A program made the position numbers and the translations under genes. A stretch of DNA of 64,000 nucleotides from NCBI GenBank assembly GCA_050952085.1, contig JBMNKH010000003.1, forward strand, positions 310,001 through 374,000. Reading direction: 5' to 3'. The number at the start of each line of letters is the position of its first letter. The stretch's first letter is position 1. Shown here in pieces: positions 56,099 to 64,000 of this stretch. Under the pieces are notes generated by a model, which was not told the DNA's origin, did no database searches, and saw nothing but the letters and a program-made list of their open reading frames with translations. Source of the stretch: DTU015 sp012837895. GTDB lineage: Bacteria > Bacillota > Sulfobacillia > Fermentithermobacillales > Fermentithermobacillaceae.

Positions 56099-56162
56099 AC
56101 ACACAACGCACGTACTATTGTAACCTTTTGATTCGGATTTGTCTATAACCTGTGGTATTGTG

Positions 56163-56217
56163 TGCTACCGGCCAGTGATATTGTCACCCTGTAAGCGGAC
56201 AGAGAAAATGTCACCAT
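56163..56217 (+). mobile_element. orphan left end of the ISNCY-like element (copy 3)
   Basis: The 55 bp from TGCTACC to the ATG-like TCACCAT are identical or nearly so to the left ends at 5546 and 10597, with both the outer and inner repeat. The transposase gene is absent: sequence diverges right at the former start codon. A deletion starting in the element removed the rest and joined it to the sequence before the 53-bp repeat array. Confidence 0.85.
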
Positions 56218-56307
56218 TAACCAGGGCCGGTCGATGTCCGTTACCTTATCCATTAGATTGGTTCACAACATGCACTGATCTCTTGAGTCTTCACGTGTTT
56301 TCTCCAT

Positions 56308-57171
56308 GGCGTACTGGATGCACCAATTACGCTGGTTTTCGGGATGATGCCCGTCAAAACGGTGCACCACGTGCACCGTTTTCTAGGTTTCGTCGACCTA
56401 TGATAACTAAAATGGCGCACCGCATGCACCATTCTTCCGGTTTTCAGGCCTCATTCGTCCAAAATGGTGTACTGGATGCACCAATTACTCTGGTTTTCGG
56501 GATGCTTCCCGCTAAAATGGTGCACCACATGCACCAATCTTTCTGTTTTTCGTCCCCTGGAGGGCTGAAATGGCGCACTACGTGCACCATTATTCCCGGT
56601 TTTGCGCAGGATGCCGCCCAGAATGGTGCACCACGTGCACCAATTACTCTGCTTTTCGGGTTGCTTCCTGCCAAAACGGTGCACCGCATGCACCATTTTT
56701 CCGGTTTTCACGCATCATTCCGTCCAAAATGGTGTACTGGATGCACCAATTACTCTGGTTTTCGGGTTGCTTCCCGCTAAAACGGTGCACCACATGCACC
56801 AATCTTTCTGTTTTTCGTCCTCTGGAGGGCTGAAATGGTGCACTACGTGCACCATTATTCCCGGTTTTGCGCAGGATGCCGCCCAAAATGGTGCACTGGA
56901 TGCACCATTTGCTCTGGTTTTCGGGAGGCTGCTAGTCAAAATGGTGCACCACATGCACCATCTTTCCGGTTTTCAGGCCTCATTCCGTCCAAAATGGTGC
57001 ACTGGATGCACCAATTACTCTGGTTTTCGGGATGCTTCCCGCTAGAATGGTGCACCACGTGCACCAATTGCTCTGCCTTTCGGGATGCTTCCCGCCAAAA
57101 CGGTGCACCACATGCACCAGTGTCTGGGTTTCGCCGACCAATGACGACCAAGATGGCACCCTACGTGTACC
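56308..57171. repeat. 17 palindromes spaced exactly 53 bp
   Basis: An imperfect palindrome with arms GGTGCA and TGCACC and a 5-nt centre (CCACG, CCACA, CCGCA, CTGGA or CTACG) recurs 17 times: 56308, 56361, 56414, 56466, 56519, 56572, 56625, 56678, 56731, 56784, 56837, 56890, 56943, 56996, 57049, 57102, 57155. Every step is 53 bp except one of 52. The 36-bp spacers are similar, often with CTGGTTTTCGGGATGCTTCC. Units 4-8 and 9-13 are nearly identical, giving a second-order repeat of 265 bp. A degenerate unit may lie at 56260. It is not protein-coding: the frames through it arise because the unit lacks stops and 53 is not a multiple of 3. Confidence 0.95.
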
Positions 57172-57327
57172 AATTTCGCGGTTTTTCGGTTGTCCGATGG
57201 GTAAAGCGCAAGTTGATGTTCTAAAGGTGGCAAACTCACTGTCCGTTGACATACCCTGTGCCATTGATGCTACCTGGCGGGATGAAAGAAAAGGGTGTCG
57301 GGCCCTGGTGCTTGGCGATATAGCCCG

Positions 57328-57365
57328 AACACTCGAACACCCAAACACTCAAACACCCAACACTT
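57328..57365. repeat. short AACAC-rich direct repeat
   Basis: Two to three copies of AACACTC(G/A)AACACCCA stand side by side shortly after the 53-bp array. Simple tandem sequence of unknown meaning. Confidence 0.5.
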
Positions 57366-57434
57366 AAGTACACCATATATAACGCTGTCAGAGACATGTC
57401 CCTTCGCTAGCACAAGGTAATTGTCTGCTCTGAA

Positions 57435-58928
57435 TCACCACGTAAAATCCCTGTCAAGAGGGAAGACCGGGCGCCTGATATGCTTAAACGTGAAACGGTC
57501 CAGGTTAGGGCTGGCCAGGCCCGGCCCGTCAACCTCTATGATTTCTTCGGCAATAGGCTCGTAAGATGCCCTGTAGTGAACTGCCGACTTGAGCACAACT
57601 ATCTTCTTATGACGAGGTTCAATGCCTACCGACCGGGCAACTTCGGGGTCAACTGGCTGGAACCTTCTTTCGTTGACGATGATGTCCACACCGCCGCAAC
57701 GTATGACCGCTGTGCGCCCCATGGAAGACTTAACCCCTGTTGACATGGGTCCACGATGGACAAACTCGCCGTCAGACAACAACTTCACGGTACCCACAAC
57801 CCGCACAGGTGCGCCGTGGTTGTCGTCGAACTTACCTCCTATCATGGCGTCAAATTTTCCGCCAATACCGACTCTAGAAGCTTCTTCTACCGCTTCTCTG
57901 TCTGGAATCGTGATCACCACTACATCCTGGGCGTCTTGCCTAATCAGTTCCCTCAAGACCTCGGTACCGTCACCTGACGCCCCGCCACCTGTATTGTCAG
58001 CTACATCGGCAAGAACCACAGGGCCTCTGGGCGCTTCCATGGCGTACCTAACTGCTTCTGCCGGGGGTTTCATATTTGCTACAAACTGGTGTCGGATCTC
58101 CCAGGCTTTGCGGGCAAGGCCGGCAGCTATCTCTTGAGCCCGCTTCAGATCGCCATCGGTGGTCGCCAAGAACGCAAGCCCGGCATCGTGTATGTCTGAA
58201 TACACAAAGCCCCCGTATACACTCACGTTTATCACGCCGGGTTCTTCTTCATACTCGAAAGCCAGGCTCATGAGTTCTTTGATAGGGCCCCATCCGGTGC
58301 GTGCCGGTACAACTGCAGGTGCAATCGGTGGCCTTATCACGTAACTTACAGGCTTAATCTCTTTCTTGAGGATTCTGGCCACGAACTCGCCTGCCTCAAG
58401 CGCCCTTTCATAACCGTCTACATGGGGATAAGTGTTGTAGCCGAACAACCCGTCGGCAAGCCTTACCATGTCATCGGTCAAGTTAGCATGAAAGTCCAAA
58501 GTAGCAGCTACCGGAACGTTTGGTCCTACCAGATCCCTGACGCTCCCTAGGATATCACCTTCGGCATCCGGTATGCCTTCTACGACCATGGCTCCGTGCA
58601 AAGCCAGTAGCACGCCGTCGATCTCCCCGTATGTGGAAATGGCGTCCTTGATGCCATCCAAGAGGCCATTCTTTAAGGTGAAATATGCGTCCTGTTCTAC
58701 TATCCCCGACGGGGTTGCTGAAGCGAAAATCGTAGGGAAAACCTCAGAGTTGGTTTCTTCACAGAAGTCGAGAAATCCGCCGATGGGGGTTCGGGTGCCT
58801 TTGAAATGGCGGATCATTTCTTCGCCTTCCGCGTACCCTCGTTCTTTGAAGTGACTGAGCTCCGTCTTTATGGGGCTAAAGCAGTTAGTTTCATGGCTAA
58901 TACCACCGATTACGAACTTCCAGCTCAT
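57435..58928 (-). CDS. M81 family metallopeptidase (MlrC-like)
   Basis: A 497-residue protein starting at ATG 58928, after GAGAGGAGCC; an upstream ATG at 58979 lacks a site. The N-terminal DUF1485 domain begins GGISHETNCFSPIKTEL and includes LLALHGAMVVEG, AATLDFHANL and TYPHVDGYE, whose Asp and His residues are metal ligands in the family. The C-terminal MlrC domain has VVLADVADNTGGGASGDGT and KFDDNHGAPV. Known relatives linearise or degrade cyclic peptides such as microcystin. In Firmicutes they likely act on other small peptides. It is followed on the same strand by its upstream neighbour, an M24-type gene, with a gap of about 50 bp, so the two may form an operon. Confidence 0.85.
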   Translation of the reverse strand: MSWKFVIGGISHETNCFSPIKTELSHFKERGYAEGEEMIRHFKGTRTPIGGFLDFCEETNSEVFPTIFASATPSGIVEQDAYFTLKNGLLDGIKDAISTYGEIDGVLLALHGAMVVEGIPDAEGDILGSVRDLVGPNVPVAATLDFHANLTDDMVRLADGLFGYNTYPHVDGYERALEAGEFVARILKKEIKPVSYVIRPPIAPAVVPARTGWGPIKELMSLAFEYEEEPGVINVSVYGGFVYSDIHDAGLAFLATTDGDLKRAQEIAAGLARKAWEIRHQFVANMKPPAEAVRYAMEAPRGPVVLADVADNTGGGASGDGTEVLRELIRQDAQDVVVITIPDREAVEEASRVGIGGKFDAMIGGKFDDNHGAPVRVVGTVKLLSDGEFVHRGPMSTGVKSSMGRTAVIRCGGVDIIVNERRFQPVDPEVARSVGIEPRHKKIVVLKSAVHYRASYEPIAEEIIEVDGPGLASPNLDRFTFKHIRRPVFPLDRDFTW

Positions 58929-58975
58929 TGTGCAAGGCTCCTCTCGTGATAAGTTGTGTGCCTCATCAGTTACCA

Positions 58976-60169
58976 TCATCCAGTAATCAAGTCCTTTAGC
59001 TGCCTCGGGTAATAGGTCAAGAACTCGATGCCTGTTTTGGTAACGACAACGGTGTCTGAGTGCCGGAACCCGCCCAATCCTGGGACGTACAGGCCGGGCT
59101 CTACAGTAAACACCATTCCTGGCTCAATCACAGTGTGATCGCCTATATCGAAGAAAGGAGCTTCGTGTCCCAAGAGTCCTATTGCGTGACCTGTGTGATG
59201 CCTCCAGTACTCCCATAGATTATGCTTTTCGAAGTAGTCCATGACCACCTTATCAACATCCGAGCATTTACGGCCAGGCCTTATCGCTTCGAAAGCGATA
59301 TCCTGGAGTGCGAGCATGTGGTCGAAGAATTTACGCTGCTCAATACTCACTTCCTGGACGAACATGGTCCGCTCCAGTTCGCTTACATACCCAGCCACAG
59401 TAGCACCTGCTCCTGTGACCAGAACGTCACCCTTCTTCAATACGGCATTGATGGTGATGGCATGGGGAAGGGCTGCATTGGGCCCTATCTGGCCTCGGAA
59501 ACCCGCGCTTGCCCCCGCTCGCCCGGCTGATGACGGGTTGTAGGACTGGCCCAGGGTCTTAATCATCATGGTGGTGGCCTCGAGGGATGCCCTCATGGAT
59601 ATCTCGTTCTCGGTCCTTCCTGGCAACGAGTACTCCTGCAAGAGCGCATGGGCTAGGTTCCCCCAGCGGGCGCTCTCCCTAATAAGAGCGATCTCCTCTT
59701 CGGACTTTATCACGCGAAGTTGCTCGATCAAATCCCTCATCACGGTGATGTTAGTTTCAGGCAGGACCTCCGAGAGCCTGGGCCCCCTGTACCCTTGAGA
59801 CGATGCGTAGCCGTCAGCGTCAGCCCCAAGTTTCGCCTTGGCGTATCCCATATCTGTGAGCTTTTCGGCTAGGACGTTCATGGGGTGTTTTTCCGACGGG
59901 TACTCCATGTAGTACACCACAGCATCTACCTGGGGGCTTTCCTGAGCATGTTCTACCTCCAGACGCGGCACGAACATGGTCCTCTTGCCGTCTAGCCCGA
60001 GAATGAGGCACATGGGTCTCTCAGTGGGAATGAACGTGAAACCCGAAAGGTAAAACACGCTTGTGGGGTTCCAGAAGATGAACGCATCGAAACCATTTTG
60101 CTCCATCACAGCCTGAACCGTCGAAACCCTTCTCTTGTACTCGCTTGCAGAGCATCCAAGTTGCAGCAT
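58976..60169 (-). CDS. M24-family peptidase-like protein with altered metal site
   Basis: A 397-residue pita-bread protein. The creatinase N-domain is intact (FDAFIFWNPTSVFYLSGF). In the catalytic half the His is present (HHTGHAIGLLGHE) and so is one Glu (FTVEPGLYV). The first Asp position reads VLVTGAGATVAGYVSELERT, so Asp is Thr/Gly and the second Asp is Glu. The final Glu position reads FRHSDTVVV, an Asp. A substituted ligand set suggests a changed metal requirement or metal-free hydrolase chemistry as in creatinase. It lies upstream of the M81 gene in one minus-strand unit. Confidence 0.75.
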   Translation of the reverse strand: MLQLGCSASEYKRRVSTVQAVMEQNGFDAFIFWNPTSVFYLSGFTFIPTERPMCLILGLDGKRTMFVPRLEVEHAQESPQVDAVVYYMEYPSEKHPMNVLAEKLTDMGYAKAKLGADADGYASSQGYRGPRLSEVLPETNITVMRDLIEQLRVIKSEEEIALIRESARWGNLAHALLQEYSLPGRTENEISMRASLEATTMMIKTLGQSYNPSSAGRAGASAGFRGQIGPNAALPHAITINAVLKKGDVLVTGAGATVAGYVSELERTMFVQEVSIEQRKFFDHMLALQDIAFEAIRPGRKCSDVDKVVMDYFEKHNLWEYWRHHTGHAIGLLGHEAPFFDIGDHTVIEPGMVFTVEPGLYVPGLGGFRHSDTVVVTKTGIEFLTYYPRQLKDLITG

Positions 60170-60571
60170 GGACAGACCCTCCTAAAATGTATGCAGATTG
60201 CGCCTAGCCCCTGGTTGAGGCGACTAAGTCCTGATCCGGACATGAGCTGCGAGCCTGTTAGTAGATTGAGAAGTTTGAATGCTGCTAGTTCCAGGACCTT
60301 CATTCATATACTACGGCGCCTTCGGGCCTACCTCCTATTGCGGTTCAGCCGTGAGAATTTGTTTTGCGTGCCAGTAGAAAGCTCGATTATCATGCATGCC
60401 TTTATCATGCAACATTCAAGAACCTTCTCCAGGGTAACAAAACCCGGAAGTGTGCAAAAACCTGACATACCTTGAAGGAATTACCAAATTTCGGAAGAAT
60501 TATGACTTCCTGTCGCAGCTCTTGGCCAAGTAGTGCTTTAGTTGACTTCCTCAAAAAAGGAGGTGCAGTTG
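60170..60571. other. divergent intergenic region
   Basis: About 400 bp between the M24-like gene (minus) and membrane cluster B (plus). No gene or hairpin could be supported; it ends in the AGGAGGTG site of the next gene. Confidence 0.35.
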
Positions 60572-61217
60572 ATGCGTCGCGAAGTTCCGGTTATCATAAC
60601 CTTCGTTGTTGGCGTGATCATGCTTCTCAGCAACTTCATCCATATACCGCTTGGAGACTATTCCCTCGCCAAATTGGCTCAAGAAATGGGTACCTGGGTG
60701 ATCATTATTTCGGCTTTTGCGGTAGGACTAGCTTCCGCGAACCTGATACGGGTTCACGTACGAAACCTTTCTGGCGCCGGCAAGCGGTTCAATAGCGCGC
60801 TATTGCTCGGTGCTTTGTTTGTCTGGGCGCTCGTCGGCATAATCCAGTTCCATTCTTCTGATTCTGTGTCTTGGACAAACCCTTAACCAGAACATGTACG
60901 AAAATGTGATTTCGCCTCATAGTGCCGCCATGTTCGCTCTCATCGCCTTCTACTTGGGGTCGGCTGCGTGTCGTGTATTCTGGGTGCGGAACATAGATGC
61001 AACCATTCTTCTGATTGCCTGCGTGCTAATGATGCTCGGGCAAGCTCCGATAGGAGCCCTTCTCTGGAGCAGGTTCCCTGGCTTGGCCGAATGGTTATTG
61101 GAAGTACCCAATAACATCGGGCAACGGGCCATCATGATGGGGGCTGCCATTGGTGCCTTTGCCACGTCTTTCCGCATTCTGTTTGGAATTGAACGTAGTC
61201 ATTTCGGGGCCGATTAG
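60572..61217 (+). pseudogene. polytopic membrane protein (cluster B, gene 2 paralogue), one frameshift
   Basis: ATG 60572 follows AAGGAGGTGCAG. The first frame (FVVGVIMLLSNFIHIPLGDY and onward) ends at TAA 60884-60886. The following frame, one base ahead, continues MYENVISPHSAAMFALIAFY to a stop at 61217. Together they make ~214 residues, the length of the cluster A protein at 13181, with matching blocks before and after the break. The break itself reads CCT TAA C. It is either a real inactivating shift, a sequencing error, or a +1 recoding site. No DUF6754 gene precedes it, so cluster B lacks gene 1. Confidence 0.65.
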
Positions 61218-61249
61218 TGGACGGGATAAGAGGAAGGAGGTGTCTTAGT

Positions 61250-62008
61250 GTGGAAAAACTAGTGGATGTCGACCGGCGCATAATATACTTGACGATTCTG
61301 GTACTGGTTTCTTTGCCGCTACTTAAGCCGTTGGGTATTCCTCTTGAAATCAACAAAGGGACACTGGACGTTTTTAAGCAATTAGATGCCGTACCAGCGG
61401 GCGAACGCGTGCTTTTCTCCATCAACTACGATCCGACCTCGGCGCCGGATATCGCTCCTCAGGCAAAAGTGATGCTGGACCACCTTATGTCTAAAGACGT
61501 AAAGGTGGCTCTGGTTTGTTTTTCTGCGGCAGGCCCGGCCATAATAGAGGGCCTCATCGCCCCGCATCTAGAAGCCGGAAAAGTGTACGGTGAAGACCTT
61601 GCCAACCTTGGCTTCATCGCTGGCGCTGAGACGGCTATCCGCAACTTCGGCCGGGACGTGATTGGCACAGCCAAGGCTGACTATCACGGTAACGACTTGA
61701 GAAACATGCCCATTATGCAAGGCATTAGTGACGTCCGCGACTTTGAACTGGTATTCGTCTTCCACGGTTATAACCCGGGAGTGCAGGAATGGGTACGCCA
61801 GGTGCAAGGACCGTTGGGCATCCGTCTCCTGGCGGGTGTGGTCTCAGTGAGTGTGCCTGAGGTTATGCCGTTCTACACCTCAGGCCAGCTTTCAGGTCTT
61901 ACTCAGGGATTGCGCGGCGCGATATTCACGGCTTTAGGGCTTGTTGCGGGAACAAAACGCACAGGCCCGTTCTTAATTGTCGGGCTTGTTGCGGCAACAA
62001 AACGTTAG
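61250..62008 (+). CDS. membrane-anchored alpha/beta protein (cluster B, gene 3), altered C-terminus
   Basis: Start GTG 61250, after AGGAGGTG. It follows the cluster A protein at 13820 closely: N-terminal helix (RIIYLTILVLVSLPLLKPLG), ERVLFSINYDPTSAPD, LANLGFIAGAETAIR, PFYTSGQLSGLTQGLRGA. After that the expected final helix with basic tail is missing and replaced by two copies of a short repeat (LVAGTKRTG / LVAATKR). The protein thus probably lost its second anchor. No gene 4 follows. Confidence 0.65.
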   Translation: MEKLVDVDRRIIYLTILVLVSLPLLKPLGIPLEINKGTLDVFKQLDAVPAGERVLFSINYDPTSAPDIAPQAKVMLDHLMSKDVKVALVCFSAAGPAIIEGLIAPHLEAGKVYGEDLANLGFIAGAETAIRNFGRDVIGTAKADYHGNDLRNMPIMQGISDVRDFELVFVFHGYNPGVQEWVRQVQGPLGIRLLAGVVSVSVPEVMPFYTSGQLSGLTQGLRGAIFTALGLVAGTKRTGPFLIVGLVAATKR

Positions 62009-62013
62009 GCCCG
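61937..62013. repeat. two copies of a 33-bp hairpin-forming repeat
   Basis: GGGCTTGTTGC... ending GGCCCG occurs at 61937-61969 and 61982-62013, 45 bp apart, with three or four differences. Each copy can fold (GGGC/GCCC ends, TTGTT/AACAA inside). They lie at the broken 3' end of the cluster B gene and may act as tandem terminators or mark a recombination junction. Confidence 0.55.
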
Positions 62014-62177
62014 CTGAAAAAACCGCTTCTCGAAGAAGGAATTTCAGGTTTGCCAGCGAATCAATATTCTGTTCAATGTACAGAAATACGATCATGTGTT
62101 CAGCGGTTACGGAACAAGCGACCTGATATGAAGCTGGGAATCAAGCAGAGGCTATTGCCTTAGACGAGGAGATAATC

Positions 62178-62396
62178 ATGGAAAACCAGGAGCTTCCGAC
62201 TATCGTTCGCAAATCCTCGCTGTATGGTCATTGTACCGGTCATGCAAACGCTCCAGAAAGACCTAATCCCTTGTCCGGTTACTGCCATTGTGGAGGTACT
62301 TGTGAAGGCATTCATTTTCACTTGGCTGTTTCCAGGACTTGGAGTAGCGGGTACATGTTTTCCCGACTTGTTTGGTTCTCAGGCATAAGGTGTTGA
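62178..62396 (+). pseudogene. short frame with good ribosome site, probably broken gene
   Basis: ATG 62178 has GAGGAGAT upstream, but the protein in this frame is Cys/His-rich and unnatural. A shifted frame over the same DNA reads LIPCPVTAIVEVLVKAFIFT and WLFPGLGVAGTCFPDLFGSQ before a stop, like the end of a membrane protein. This suggests a degraded coding region. Weak. Confidence 0.25.
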
Positions 62397-62811
62397 GGCT
62401 TTCATCAGACCCGTCGCAGTAGTAAGACGGAACAACAGAATATCGCAAGAATATCGCACAAACACAGCATAGACGCAGCAAACGACGCAGCAAAGCAGAT
62501 TTAACCTATACAGCAAATTTACACAGCAGCCATGTAGTAATTAACGGAACCACATTTGCACCAGATCGACGTATCTTGTTTGGACTGGGACACAGTACCG
62601 GCGGTAATCTGAACTGTCCTAGCTGAAATCCGGCAATCCTGCATGAACACCCAAGAAGGGGGGAGCAGTCAAGACTACGGGTTGAAGCATTCTAAGCGAG
62701 CAAAGGTATCCCATAAAGGCATCTCATAAGAGATAGCAGGGAAAAAGATGCAAGACATTTCAGAACTAATGCTTGAGAACATGTACTCCAAACTGAAGGA
62801 GGAATGACAGA
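62397..62811. other. intergenic stretch before cluster C
   Basis: No gene seen. The first half has short CGCAGCAAA-type repetitions. The end carries the AAGGAGG site of the DUF6754 gene. Confidence 0.35.
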
Positions 62812-63597
62812 GTGTTCAAGGTAGAGACCTCTCTAACGCTGGTAGTGTTACTCGGCCTAATATCTGTGACCGTCTACCTCATCAACAAAGGGAAGAAAGG
62901 CTACCTCCCGTATGTCCGCCCCATCGCTGCTATCGAAGCTCTAGAAGAAGCTGTGGGAAGAGCAGCTGAAATGGGAAGGCCTGTTCACTTCGCCCCGGGC
63001 TCAGGAGAACTCGATTCTGAATATGCTTCCCAGACTATCGCGGGACTCCAGATTCTGGCGCATATTGCCCGGCTAACCGCAAGGTACGATGTGGAACTCA
63101 TTGTCACCCTTTGGAAATCGGTTAGTGTGCCCATCTGCCAGGAAGTTGTAAGGCAGTCCTACATCGAGGAAGGCAGGATAGATGCATATTCTCCGGAGAC
63201 TGTAAGGTTCTTGTCAGATGACCAGATGGCTTACACTGCAAACGCCATGGGACTTATTCAGCAGCGCGAAGTAGCGTCTAACATCTTGATCGGGCCCTTC
63301 TACATGGAGTCGTTGATGCTTGCTGAAGCGGCTTTCCAAGTAGGTTCCATCCAGATCGCAGGTACCGCCAGGATGTACCAGTTGCCCTTTTTTGTGGCTG
63401 CGTGCGACTACTGCTTGCTTGGCGAAGAAATGTATGCTGCAGGATCGTACATTGGCAGGGATGCCATACGCCTGAACAGCATAAAGGCGATCGACTGGGC
63501 CAAGATAGCGTTTCTCGCAGTGATCATAGTAGGAGCGCTCTTGGAAACTGCAGGCGTGAGCGTCATCGGTGACTTCATAAGGACTTACGGCAACTAA
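62812..63597 (+). CDS. DUF6754 membrane-anchored protein (cluster C, gene 1)
   Basis: A 261-residue paralogue of the protein at 12390: N-terminal helix (SLTLVVLLGLISVTVYLI), GRAAEMGRPVHFAPGSGEL, ARLTARYDVELIVTL, QLPFFVAACDYCLLGEEMYA and a C-terminal helix (IAFLAVIIVGALLETAGV). Start GTG 62812 follows AAGGAGGA at eight bases. It begins a new membrane operon whose second gene lies 17 bp downstream and runs off the window. Function unknown. Confidence 0.85.
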   Translation: MFKVETSLTLVVLLGLISVTVYLINKGKKGYLPYVRPIAAIEALEEAVGRAAEMGRPVHFAPGSGELDSEYASQTIAGLQILAHIARLTARYDVELIVTLWKSVSVPICQEVVRQSYIEEGRIDAYSPETVRFLSDDQMAYTANAMGLIQQREVASNILIGPFYMESLMLAEAAFQVGSIQIAGTARMYQLPFFVAACDYCLLGEEMYAAGSYIGRDAIRLNSIKAIDWAKIAFLAVIIVGALLETAGVSVIGDFIRTYGN

Positions 63598-63614
63598 GGA
63601 CAGGAGGGACGAGC

Positions 63615-64000
63615 ATGAGAAACAAGATTCCGTCATTCATAGTGAGTTTTGTCGGAATAGTTCTAATAGCAGAGTACTTCATTGATGCCCCGTTTCTGTC
63701 CACACTAGCTTCAGAGCTGAAGAACTGGGGTGTTATTCTCGGTGCTGCTGCCATAGTTCTCGGTATCGTAAACATCGTGGTTGTAAATATGAGGGCTGTG
63801 CGGAACAAGAAGGCAGATGCAGCCTCAACCAGTTTGCTGTTCATTGCCCTAATTGTGTTTGGTGCGCTGGGTGTGTTCGCCGGCACAGAGCACCCCCTAT
63901 ACCAGAAGATGTACACCAACATGTACATCCCCATGGCGACCACCATCTTCAGCATGAAAATCTTCTATATGCTCAGCGCTGCGTATAGAAGTTTCGTGGC
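63615..64000 (+). CDS. polytopic membrane protein (cluster C, gene 2), 3' end outside window
   Basis: ATG 63615 follows CAGGAGGG. The frame is open to the right edge, about 128 codons. It is a paralogue of the proteins at 13181 and 60572: first helix FIVSFVGIVLIAEYFIDAPF, then ELKNWGVILGAAAIVLGIVN, a cytoplasmic NMRAVRNKKAD loop, LLFIALIVFGALGVFAG, and PLYQKMYTNMYIPMATTIFS, which matches DFLYNKMLVPCSSTMAG. Complete in frame as far as seen. Confidence 0.85.
   Translation, partial: MRNKIPSFIVSFVGIVLIAEYFIDAPFLSTLASELKNWGVILGAAAIVLGIVNIVVVNMRAVRNKKADAASTSLLFIALIVFGALGVFAGTEHPLYQKMYTNMYIPMATTIFSMKIFYMLSAAYRSFV

Noticed and set aside
55900..56106. 68-codon minus frame over tRNA-Pro
   Set aside because: Its first half is the tRNA read as protein; only a doubtful hydrophobic tail remains.
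56308..57171. CRISPR array
   Set aside because: The conserved core is only 17 bp and the 36-bp spacers are similar to each other and themselves repeat; no cas gene is near.
56139..57367. Several overlapping open frames of 70-210 codons on both strands through the 53-bp array
   Set aside because: They arise because the repeat lacks stops in many frames; the proteins are periodic His/Cys-rich strings without ribosome sites.

Overview
This window looks like a chromosome segment of an anaerobic Bacillota (Firmicutes, Clostridia- or Limnochordia-like). The signs are strong purine-rich Shine-Dalgarno sites, frequent GTG and TTG starts, a two-iron-site desulfoferrodoxin, an S-layer-homology remnant, and many peptidases and amidohydrolases (gamma-glutamyltransferase, two M24, M20, S9, M81, amidase, amidohydrolase), which suggest growth on peptides. 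The exact genus cannot be told from the sequence.

Layout. 1-2.35 kb: end of a gamma-glutamyltransferase and a frameshifted zinc-protease-like gene. 2.45-5.2 kb: a small MITE-like palindrome and a decayed prophage (terminase and portal fragments, then an intact minor capsid protein with an extra C-terminal domain and a partner gene). 5.2-11.1 kb: a graveyard with an SLH fragment, two copies of one ISNCY-like element, beta-lactamase and BlaR1-like relics, and an ABC ATPase fused by deletion to a permease tail. 11.4-15.3 kb: a serine beta-lactamase-like gene and a four-gene membrane operon beginning with a DUF6754 protein. Parts of paralogous operons return twice at 60.5-64 kb.

15.6-36.8 kb is the centrepiece: one co-directional 21 kb defence island. 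It reads as SspB (DUF4007), SspC (ATPase) and SspD (PAPS-reductase-like PP-loop), the single-strand DNA phosphorothioation module, followed by three genes in the places of SspFGH / DndFGH. The first of these is a fusion of a NERD nuclease domain, a pseudokinase, a kinase and a DptF-like ATPase, so it combines a BREX/Pgl PglW-like front with a PT-restriction back. The third ends in a HerA/FtsK-type ATPase like DptH. A second DUF4007-like protein and a second giant SspC-like ATPase close the operon. No SspA and no SspE were found.

37-52 kb: metabolic genes (M24 peptidase, superoxide reductase, MFS carrier, ABC-2 exporter, amidase, S9, M20 and amidohydrolase) and a winged-helix/nuclease-like gene next to an array of seven 33-bp GGTACC-centred repeats. 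52-57.2 kb: DUF3644 and IS21 relics, a Type II restriction-modification pair, a tRNA-Pro(GGG), an orphan end of the ISNCY-like element, and a regular array of 17 palindromes spaced 53 bp apart. 57.4-60.2 kb: M81 and M24 peptidase genes on the minus strand. The right end holds the DUF6754-type membrane clusters and runs off the window.
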